Below, one piece after another: positions 1 to 5,155 of a stretch of DNA of 5,155 bases (its first letter is position 1; every line of letters begins with the position of its first letter). The translations under genes were made by a program, and so were the position numbers. Source of the stretch: Desulfobacterales bacterium (GTDB lineage: Bacteria; Desulfobacterota; Desulfobacteria; Desulfobacterales; BuS5); NCBI GenBank assembly GCA_020056865.1, contig JAGVGX010000246.1:1-5155 (forward strand). The letters are read 5' to 3'. The notes beneath the pieces are model-generated. The model made no database searches and was not told where the DNA came from. It saw only the letters and a list, made by a program, of their open reading frames with translations.

Positions 1-648
1 GACACGGCTTATGATCTTGAATATGAGCCACATACAGATATAACGTTGCCCGACAAACAAAGGCTGGTTCTTTTATCATTAGAAAGACCTGCTGCGATCC
101 AGGCGCAACAGAATGTGAAAATTTCCAAAAACAATATTTCTATTGATCAAAGTCTTTATTATCCTACTATTTTTTTTGATATAACGCATACCAGTTCTGA
201 AACCTTTCATGAACTTGGCGACAAATCTTCTGAAAACAAATCTGCAGCATTGATTGCAAAATGGAATCTGTTTAAATGGGACAAATATTATAAAAAAAAA
301 TCTTCTGTTCTGGAAACCCGTGCACTGGAAGAACAATTATCTGAGACAAAACGGCAGCTCATACTTGAGGTGAATAAAACATATGAAGATTATTCAACAA
401 ATATTGAAAGTCTTACACTTGCCAAGCAGCAGATGATTGAAGCTCAATTTAACTATGAGCAAGCTTTTGGAGAGTATAAAGCAGGCAAAGGTGATATTCT
501 ATCCCTTGTCAGGGCAGCAACCCTTCTTTCCGATGCCAGAATTACTGTAAGTACATCCAAACTTGATTTTGAGTTATCTAAAGCAGCGATAGAACTGACG
601 GCAGGCATAGAAAATATAGAAACCATGAAAAAAATAACCGTGCCATAG
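1..648 (+). CDS. TolC-family outer membrane efflux protein, 3' part (5' end outside window)
   Basis: The frame is open from base 1, so this is the last 215 residues of a longer protein; typical outer membrane factors have about 400-500 residues. The TTG at 46 is internal and not a start. The fragment resembles the second structural repeat of TolC-like channels. It has a helix with RPAAIQAQQNVKISKNN (about 29-45), then a proline-containing entry to a beta strand (YYPTIFFDITHT, about 53-64). A second strand ends in the WNLF motif (about 88-91, where many homologues have W-x-LFDGG). Two long helices follow, with the family-typical YKAGKGDILSLVRA (about 159-172) and a final SKAAIELTAGI. It would form the trimeric outer-membrane and periplasmic exit duct for the adaptor and ABC transporter encoded just downstream. 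The stop TAG is 12 bases before the adaptor start. The family assignment is from pattern recognition; the substrate is unknown. Confidence 0.9.
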   Translation, partial: DTAYDLEYEPHTDITLPDKQRLVLLSLERPAAIQAQQNVKISKNNISIDQSLYYPTIFFDITHTSSETFHELGDKSSENKSAALIAKWNLFKWDKYYKKKSSVLETRALEEQLSETKRQLILEVNKTYEDYSTNIESLTLAKQQMIEAQFNYEQAFGEYKAGKGDILSLVRAATLLSDARITVSTSKLDFELSKAAIELTAGIENIETMKKITVP

Positions 649-652
649 GGAG
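647..652 (+). promoter_or_regulatory. Shine-Dalgarno site deciding the TTG start of the adaptor gene
   Basis: AGGGAG overlaps the TAG stop of the outer membrane protein gene and lies 8 bases before TTG at 661. No ATG lies in the same frame in between, and the protein from this TTG starts with a clean signal anchor (MKKIWWLIAL). The site therefore supports a TTG start and coupling to the upstream gene. Confidence 0.7.
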
Positions 653-660
653 AAAAGACA

Positions 661-1848
661 TTGAAAAAAATCTGGTGGCTCATCGCTCTAATTATTATCA
701 TCGTATCTGCGTATATTGGATATGCAACCTTTTCTTCAACACCAGATATTCAGATTTTAAAAACAGCACAAGTTGAAACAACCCGAATCCGGTCTGTTCT
801 CGTAGAAACCGGCATCATAAAACTGCAAGTTGGTGCAAGTATAAAAATCGGCGCAAGGGCTACCGGTGCAATTATGAAAATGAAAGTAAAAATCGGAAGT
901 AGCGTAAAAAAAGGCGATCTTATCGCACAAATTGATGACAGGGAAATATTAAATGAAATCCAGCAAACCGAAGCTGCCATTTTATCAAAACGTTACACAC
1001 TGTCACAGATTCATTCAACCTTTCCTGAACGTATAAAAGAAGCAAAAGCAAATTATGACTATGCAAAAATAGACCATTTTAGAGAAAAAGAACTGATTAA
1101 AGATGACTTTACGACACAAAATGCTGTGGATCAGTCAAAAAGCAAATCTGATGCGCTTGAATCACAGCTTAAACGCGTTGAAAACGAATATGAAACAGAA
1201 ACAAAGATTGTTCAGGCTGATCTAAAAAAGCTTGTCACCTTTTTGGAACAACAACGGATAAAATTAAGCTATACAAAAATTATTGCTCCCATAGACGGCA
1301 TTGTTTCTGATGTTACAGCACAGGAAGGAGAAACGGTTGTTACAGGACTCCAGGTGGCAAACCTTGTCACTATTATTAACCCGTTGCTTCTTGAAATGTG
1401 GATTTACGTTGATGAGACCAATATAGGAACCGTCAAAGTCGGACAATTGCTTGAATATTATGTAGATACATATCCAGACACCTTTTTTAATGGAACGATT
1501 GACAATATTTATCCACAGCCTGTTGTAAAAGACAATATCACGTATTATCTTGCAATTGTAAAAATAAGCGTAAAAGACGCTGCACTTTTAAAACATGAAA
1601 TGACTACTTATGTTAAAATCATAACCAGCGAAAAAGAAAACAGCCTGACAATCGCTAATGCTGCTGTGAAATACGATGAAAGTGGCCATATAGGCTATAA
1701 AGTTGATGGCAATAAAAAAGTGGAAAAAATTGCTCTTACAATCGGTATCCGCGGTGAAGAAACAAGCGAAATCCTGTCCGGAGCCAAAGAAGGAGATGTC
1801 CTTGCCACTGAACTTATTTTGCCCATTGTAAAAGGAAGGAAACCATGA
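661..1848 (+). CDS. HlyD/MacA-type periplasmic adaptor (membrane fusion) subunit
   Basis: A 395-residue protein (E. coli MacA is 371) that would link an inner-membrane ABC transporter to a TolC-like channel. Residues about 4-23 (IWWLIALIIIIVSAYIGYAT) form one membrane segment after two lysines, with no lipobox cysteine, so it is a signal anchor. Residues about 55-95 are the first half of the lipoyl/barrel-sandwich domain (GASIKIGARATGAIMKMKV, then KKGDLIAQIDD). Residues about 96-200 form a charged alpha-helical hairpin. The second lipoyl half is at about 201-240 (LSYTKIIAPIDGIVSD). A beta-barrel (about 243-322) and a membrane-proximal domain (about 325-390, with IGIRGEETSEILSGAKEGD) follow. 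At the hairpin tip R141, L145 and T152 match the spacing of the R-L-S motif of MacA, with T for S. The usual L-x-P-G-M turn reads LLKHEMT at 309-315. The start is TTG with a good ribosome site. The product fits a MacA-like adaptor; the cargo is unknown. Confidence 0.93.
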   Translation: MKKIWWLIALIIIIVSAYIGYATFSSTPDIQILKTAQVETTRIRSVLVETGIIKLQVGASIKIGARATGAIMKMKVKIGSSVKKGDLIAQIDDREILNEIQQTEAAILSKRYTLSQIHSTFPERIKEAKANYDYAKIDHFREKELIKDDFTTQNAVDQSKSKSDALESQLKRVENEYETETKIVQADLKKLVTFLEQQRIKLSYTKIIAPIDGIVSDVTAQEGETVVTGLQVANLVTIINPLLLEMWIYVDETNIGTVKVGQLLEYYVDTYPDTFFNGTIDNIYPQPVVKDNITYYLAIVKISVKDAALLKHEMTTYVKIITSEKENSLTIANAAVKYDESGHIGYKVDGNKKVEKIALTIGIRGEETSEILSGAKEGDVLATELILPIVKGRKP

Positions 1849-1858
1849 TGAATCATCC

Positions 1859-1865
1859 GGAGAAG
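1859..1865 (+). promoter_or_regulatory. Shine-Dalgarno site of the ATPase gene
   Basis: GGAGAAG ends two bases before the ATG at 1868, with the GGAG core 5 bases away. It favours 1868 over the in-frame ATG at 1883 (residue 6). It also excludes the ATGATG at 1845/1848, which overlaps the adaptor stop but runs into TGA after a few codons. Confidence 0.65.
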
Positions 1866-1867
1866 AA

Positions 1868-2536
1868 ATGCCCCTGTTTTTGATGGAAAATGTTAAAAAA
1901 ACCTACAGGTTTGATACAAAAAATATTGACGTATTAAAAGGAATTAACCTGAAAATAGATCGGGGCCAGTTTGCAGCCATTATGGGCACATCAGGTTCAG
2001 GAAAGACAACCCTGATGAATCTTATCGGTTGTCTGGATGTCCCTTCGTCAGGAAAATATACGTTTTCAAATCGTGACGTGCTGTCTTTAAATGATGATGA
2101 ACTTTCGATCTTGCGCAACCAGCATATAGGTTTTGTTTTTCAAAATTTTTATCTTCTTCCCTACATCAATGTTTTTGAAAATGTTTATCTGCCCAGCATA
2201 TACGATTCAAGAAATACGGATAACAGAAAAAAACGCGCTATCGACCTGTTAGGGCTTGTCGGTCTTGAAGACAGGATAAAATTTAAACCTGCGCAGCTCT
2301 CAGGTGGTCAGCAGCAGAGGGCTGCCATAGCACGGGCTTTGATTAATGACCCTGAATTACTTCTCGCTGATGAACCAACAGGCCAACTTGACAGCAAAAC
2401 ATCAAAAGAGATCATGTCCATTCTTTCAGACATGCACGATAAGGGAAAAACAGTTATTGTAATTACCCACGACGCCAATATCGCAAACTATGCCGACCGG
2501 ATCATAAGGATTCAAGACGGAATTGTATCCGAATAA
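1868..2536 (+). CDS. ABC transporter ATP-binding protein, MacB/LolD type, not fused to a permease
   Basis: A 222-residue nucleotide-binding subunit that would hydrolyse ATP on the cytoplasmic side to drive the two FtsX-like permeases encoded next. All motifs are intact: Walker A GTSGSGKTT (40-48), Q-loop Q92 in FVFQNF, signature LSGGQQQR (144-151), Walker B LLLADEP (164-170), D-loop LDS (174-176) and switch histidine H201 in VITHD. The sequence between the Walker A and Q-loop (LIGCLDVPSSGKY, then QHIGFVFQNFYLLPYINVFENV) is typical of the MacB/LolD/FtsE branch. The length is that of a free subunit; E. coli MacB carries this domain fused to its permease in about 650 residues. The 3' end overlaps the first permease gene by 14 bases, which indicates coupled translation. 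LolD itself is a possible alternative by sequence, but the adaptor and outer-membrane channel genes beside it point to efflux or export. Confidence 0.95.
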   Translation: MPLFLMENVKKTYRFDTKNIDVLKGINLKIDRGQFAAIMGTSGSGKTTLMNLIGCLDVPSSGKYTFSNRDVLSLNDDELSILRNQHIGFVFQNFYLLPYINVFENVYLPSIYDSRNTDNRKKRAIDLLGLVGLEDRIKFKPAQLSGGQQQRAAIARALINDPELLLADEPTGQLDSKTSKEIMSILSDMHDKGKTVIVITHDANIANYADRIIRIQDGIVSE

Positions 2537-3755
2537 GCCGATAGACAGAAGTTTTAAACTTCTATCACAATCTGTAAAAGCGGCCATTGCCTTCAGGCTC
2601 AGGGCTTTTTTCTGTATAATAAGCATTGCCCTTGGAATTGCTGCAATCACAATCATTGTGGGTGCAACAGAAGGCGCATACAAGGAAGCCTTTGAGATGG
2701 TAGGCAAATTTGGTCCTGACGCGATTCTGGTTATTGGAGGAAGCAGGGAATCGCAAGCTATAGGAGACAGAGAAAAAACAATCACCCTCGATGATGTCCA
2801 AGCCATAAAAGAATCGTTTATAAACGCCTACCTTGTCATACCGTTTAGTTCTCTCGGCTCCGAAACAGTTTCTTATAAAAATAAAAAATATAAAACTCAA
2901 GTAATCGGATCAGACAGCAATTACAGTTCTGCCTGGTCATGGCCGGTTATTCAGGGAGACGACATTAATGACGCCGACATAAAAGGGATGAAAAATGTCG
3001 GGCTCATAGGCCAGGATCTTGCCCGTGAGCTTTTTGGAGAAAAAAATCCTGTAGGCAGCCATATATTTGTCAAAGGCATTCCGGTAAAAGTTGTTGGTCT
3101 GCTCCAGAAAAGAGGATCAACCGCCAGAGGGCATAATTTAGACAACCGGATAGTAATGCCTATTTCAACAGTAATGAAAAAAATTCAAAATGAAAAAAAA
3201 TATGTGTCTATGATAAGGGTCAGATTCGAAAACCAGAAAGACATGGATTATCATATTGACACGCTAATACAATTTTTAAGAAAAAGGCACAACCTCAACA
3301 AGGGGGAACCTGATGATTTTTTCATCGTTTCACCCAAGGAAATTATCAAGTTTCTCGTTGCGCTTACAGGATCACTCATTCTGTTTATAGGGATTTCAGG
3401 CATCATATCTCTTCTCGTTGCAGGGTTTGTGATAGCAAACCTTTTTTTACTTTCAGTTAAAGAACGAAGTATGGAAATAGGGATAAGAAGATCTGTAGGT
3501 GCAAGTCAACTGGATATTATGCTCCAGTTTCAGGCCGAGTCCTTAATCCTTACCACTGCCGGCGGTTTACTCGGGTTTTTGATCGGAATTTCATCTTCAA
3601 AACTGCTTATGCTTGTAGCTGAATTTCCAATTTATTTTTCATGGAAAGCATTTGCCGGAGGGATTGTACTGTCGTGGCTGATCGGTATCGTTTTTGGCCT
3701 TCAACCAAGCCTTAAGGCCGCTCGCATGAACCCTGTTGAGGCAATCAGAACATGA
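2523..3755 (+). CDS. ABC transporter permease 1, FtsX/MacB family
   Basis: A 410-residue inner-membrane subunit. TM1 is at about 28-48, a large periplasmic MacB-type core domain at about 50-278, then TM2 (about 281-311), TM3 (about 338-362) and TM4 (about 376-394). The periplasmic domain holds the family pattern VGLIGQDLARELFGEKNPVG (159-178), followed by VVGLLQKRG and LDNRIVMPIS (206-215). The cytoplasmic loop after TM2 has VKERSMEIGIRRSVGASQ (312-329), which in this family contacts the ATPase. The C-terminus PSLKAARMNPVEAIRT is the conserved FtsX tail. The start is inferred to be TTG at 2523: the frame is closed by TAA at 2505-2507, no ATG or GTG lies before TM1, and the gene starts inside the ATPase gene. 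No good ribosome site is visible, so translation probably depends on ribosomes finishing the ATPase. It probably pairs with permease 2 as a heterodimer. Confidence 0.92.
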   Translation: MYPNKPIDRSFKLLSQSVKAAIAFRLRAFFCIISIALGIAAITIIVGATEGAYKEAFEMVGKFGPDAILVIGGSRESQAIGDREKTITLDDVQAIKESFINAYLVIPFSSLGSETVSYKNKKYKTQVIGSDSNYSSAWSWPVIQGDDINDADIKGMKNVGLIGQDLARELFGEKNPVGSHIFVKGIPVKVVGLLQKRGSTARGHNLDNRIVMPISTVMKKIQNEKKYVSMIRVRFENQKDMDYHIDTLIQFLRKRHNLNKGEPDDFFIVSPKEIIKFLVALTGSLILFIGISGIISLLVAGFVIANLFLLSVKERSMEIGIRRSVGASQLDIMLQFQAESLILTTAGGLLGFLIGISSSKLLMLVAEFPIYFSWKAFAGGIVLSWLIGIVFGLQPSLKAARMNPVEAIRT

Positions 3756-4975
3756 AACGTATTTATCTTAACCTTACCATCGCATTACGCTCTTTATTCA
3801 ATTTCAAAGTAAGGTCATTGATAGCCCTTTTGGGTGTTTTCCTGGGAACCTTTTCCCTTATCGTTGTTTCAAATTTCTCAGGTTCTTTTTCACGTAAGAC
3901 CACCATGGAAATAAATAAACTCGGAGAAAATCTGTTAATAATCAAACCTGGAATTGTAACACGTTTCGATCGAAGAAGCACCCTTCTTTCAGATGCTTCA
4001 AACATGACCTTATATGATGCATCCGTCATTGCTGAAAGCTCTATATTCATTAAAGAAGTATCACCGTCGAGCAGCAAAATATTTCCGATAAGATATAAAG
4101 AAAAAGTACTTCCTCCAACACTTATCGTTGGTGTAACATCTAACTACTCAAAAACGCGACATCATTTTCATCAAAAGGGGCGTTTTATTACCGAATCCGA
4201 CCATATCAATCAAAAAAACATTGCTGTTATCGGATCAAAAATAGCCGATGAATTATTTGAAAATGAAAACCCTGTAGGAAAATACCTGCTCATTTACAGA
4301 GTACCATGTCTTGTTGTTGGAATAATGGAAGAAAAAGGTTCTGATATATCCGGAACTGACCTGGATAATCAAATATTTATACCGTTGAATACATTTTTAA
4401 AAAAATTTGTCAGCAAAACATATTTAGACACGATTTATGCCCAGGCAGTAAATGAAGCGTCTATACCTTTTGCAAAATCAGAAATGGAAAGGATTTTAAG
4501 AGAGCAACACCATTTAACATCAAATAAAGAAAATGACTTTACAATCATTGATCTAAAAGATGTCATGGAACTGAAAACGCAAACAATCAATATGATCACT
4601 GTTCTGGGAAGAACATCTGCAGCGGTCTCTTTTATAGTTGGGGGTATAGGCATTTTATCTATAATGATTCTGATTGTAAATGAAAGAAAAATAGAGATCG
4701 GGATAAGAAGAGCCGTGGGATCAAAAAAAAGAGACATCATCTTGCAGTTTATTTTCGAATCATCCATTATATCTTTATGTGGTGGAATTTGCGGCCTTGC
4801 CGTCGGCATCGCCGTCAGTATAATCATATTTGCTGTTTCCGGGCTTCCATTCTTTATTTCAGCTATCGGTTTGATATTTTCCTTCACCGCATCGGTAGCC
4901 ACCGGCATACTTGCAGGGATATACCCTTCACAAAAAGCTGTTGCCATTCAGCCTGTTGATATTATCAAATCGTAA
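3752..4975 (+). CDS. ABC transporter permease 2, FtsX/MacB family
   Basis: A 407-residue paralogue of the preceding permease with the same plan: TM1 at about 21-42, a periplasmic MacB-type core at about 45-278, TM2 at about 282-309, TM3 at about 333-361 and TM4 at about 365-392. Shared blocks include IAVIGSKIADELFENENPVG (157-176, beside VGLIGQDLARELFGEKNPVG in permease 1), LDNQIFIPLNT (204-214) and ERKIEIGIRRAVGSKKRDII (311-330). GIRR is encoded by the same 12 bases in both genes (3480-3491 and 4700-4711). The ATG overlaps the permease 1 stop as ATGA, and GAGG at 3738-3741 lies 10 bases upstream. The C-terminus PVDIIKS matches the family tail, so the protein looks complete although an inverted repeat starts at its stop codon. 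It has no ATPase domain and must share the single ATPase gene product. Confidence 0.92.
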   Translation: MKRIYLNLTIALRSLFNFKVRSLIALLGVFLGTFSLIVVSNFSGSFSRKTTMEINKLGENLLIIKPGIVTRFDRRSTLLSDASNMTLYDASVIAESSIFIKEVSPSSSKIFPIRYKEKVLPPTLIVGVTSNYSKTRHHFHQKGRFITESDHINQKNIAVIGSKIADELFENENPVGKYLLIYRVPCLVVGIMEEKGSDISGTDLDNQIFIPLNTFLKKFVSKTYLDTIYAQAVNEASIPFAKSEMERILREQHHLTSNKENDFTIIDLKDVMELKTQTINMITVLGRTSAAVSFIVGGIGILSIMILIVNERKIEIGIRRAVGSKKRDIILQFIFESSIISLCGGICGLAVGIAVSIIIFAVSGLPFFISAIGLIFSFTASVATGILAGIYPSQKAVAIQPVDIIKS

Positions 4976-5068
4976 ACACTATTAATTTGAATTCGCTTTC
5001 AAAATGAGATTGCAAAGTTTAACAACTTGGCCATGGTTAGTCTAATTTTGAAAGCGAACTAGTGTTTA
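4973..5068. repeat. Two-block nested inverted repeat after the transporter operon
   Basis: Outer arms TAAACACTA (4973-4981) and TAGTGTTTA (5060-5068) are a perfect 9 bp complement. Inner arms TTCGCTTTCAAAAT (4992-5005) and ATTTTGAAAGCGAA (5045-5058) are a perfect 14 bp complement. The blocks are separated by 10 bases on the left and 1 on the right, and the centre is 39 bases. Pairing can extend weakly inward (5007-5011 with 5039-5043). The first three bases of the left outer arm are the TAA stop of permease 2. It could be a remnant or end of a small mobile element, or an RNA hairpin at the operon end. A classical intrinsic terminator is unlikely because the stem is AT-rich and no T-run follows. 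Function is not established. Confidence 0.75.
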
Positions 5069-5069
5069 A

Positions 5070-5098
5070 TTGACATAATATTCTATATTATGTATGAT
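5070..5098 (+). promoter_or_regulatory. Strong sigma70-type promoter
   Basis: TTGACA (5070-5075) is a perfect -35 box. It is separated by exactly 17 bases from TATGAT (5093-5098), a five-of-six match to the -10 box. Transcription would begin near 5104-5106. It lies just outside the inverted repeat and points rightward, away from the transporter operon, so it drives whatever begins at the right edge of the window. Confidence 0.75.
5073..5093. promoter_or_regulatory. Perfect palindrome in the promoter spacer, candidate operator
   Basis: ACATAATAT (5073-5081) and ATATTATGT (5085-5093) are perfect 9 bp arms around TCT. The dyad fills the spacer and touches both the -35 and the -10 boxes, which is where a dimeric repressor or activator would control the promoter. 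AT-rich DNA forms such symmetry by chance more easily, and no regulator gene is visible, so the role is inferred from position. Confidence 0.5.
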
Positions 5099-5107
5099 CT
5101 TGGCACT

Positions 5108-5155
5108 ATGCCGAGAAAAACACCAAAAATAAAAATCCGACAAGGGGACAAAGCA
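5108..5155 (+). CDS. Start of an unidentified gene, cut by the window end
   Basis: From ATG at 5108 the frame reads MPRKTPKIKIRQGDKA and is still open at the last base. An in-frame ATG at 5090 would add MYDLGT, but it lies upstream of the predicted transcription start, so 5108 is preferred. From 5108 the transcript would have only about 2-4 leader bases and no Shine-Dalgarno site, so it would be leaderless. Alternatively this stretch is an untranslated leader: AAGGGGA at 5142-5148 could be the ribosome site of a gene starting just past the window. The basic, lysine-rich beginning would suit a DNA-binding protein such as a transposase, and the adjacent inverted repeat agrees, but 16 residues do not identify a family. 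Confidence 0.4.
   Translation, partial: MPRKTPKIKIRQGDKA

Noticed and set aside
46..648. Reading the first gene as a complete 200-residue protein starting at 46
   Set aside because: The frame is open to base 1, the start codon would be TTG with no ribosome site, and the product would lack the first half of the TolC-like fold.
1845..1883. Alternative ATPase start at ATGATG (1845/1848) overlapping the adaptor stop
   Set aside because: That frame ends at TGA after about a dozen codons and does not join the ATPase frame.
2426..2806. 126-codon minus-strand open frame across the ATPase-permease junction
   Set aside because: It lies opposite two genes with intact family motifs, resembles no recognisable protein and has low-complexity shadow composition.
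3480..4711. Identical 12-base segment GGGATAAGAAGA in both permease genes as a possible direct repeat or recombination site
   Set aside because: It encodes the conserved GIRR motif at the homologous position of two paralogues, so shared ancestry explains it.
4435..4947. 170-codon minus-strand open frame inside permease 2
   Set aside because: It is fully opposite the conserved TM2-TM4 region of permease 2. Its hydrophobic stretches are those expected from the reverse strand of membrane-protein codons.
4973..5068. The inverted repeat as a classical rho-independent terminator
   Set aside because: The stem is AT-rich with a 39-base centre, and no run of T follows the right arm. It may still affect RNA ends, but the terminator pattern is absent.

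Overview
The window carries one tightly packed plus-strand operon for a tripartite, MacAB-TolC-like efflux or export system. It is followed by a short AT-rich region with nested inverted repeats, a strong sigma70-type promoter and what looks like the first codons of another gene. The envelope architecture (outer-membrane TolC-family channel, periplasmic HlyD/MacA-type adaptor, inner-membrane ABC transporter) means a Gram-negative bacterium. The low-to-moderate GC and frequent TTG starts would fit a Desulfobacterota (deltaproteobacterial) genome, but that placement is an impression and not a result.

Layout: 1-648 is the C-terminal 215 residues of a TolC-family outer membrane factor whose 5' end lies outside the window. 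At 661-1848 is the membrane-fusion/adaptor protein. At 1868-2536 is a stand-alone MacB/LolD-type ATPase. At 2523-3755 and 3752-4975 are two paralogous FtsX/MacB-type permeases. Gaps are 12 and 19 bases, then come overlaps of 14 and 4 bases, so the genes are almost certainly co-transcribed and translationally coupled. No promoter or terminator was seen between them.

How they work together: the ATPase would bind the cytoplasmic faces of two different permeases, forming a heterodimeric MacB-like mechanotransmission machine. The adaptor, anchored by one N-terminal membrane segment, would bridge it to the outer-membrane channel. The adaptor keeps an R-x3-L-x6-T version of the tip motif known for TolC docking. 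In classical MacB the ATPase and permease are one polypeptide that homodimerises; here the functions are split over three genes. The substrate cannot be read from the sequence.

Region 4973-5155: a two-block inverted repeat (9 bp outer and 14 bp inner arms) begins exactly on the stop codon of the last permease. It is followed by TTGACA-N17-TATGAT, with a 9-bp-arm perfect dyad filling the spacer. The reading frame after it (MPRKTPKIKIRQGDKA...) leaves the window after 16 codons. This may be the edge of a mobile element or a separately regulated gene; the window ends too early to decide.
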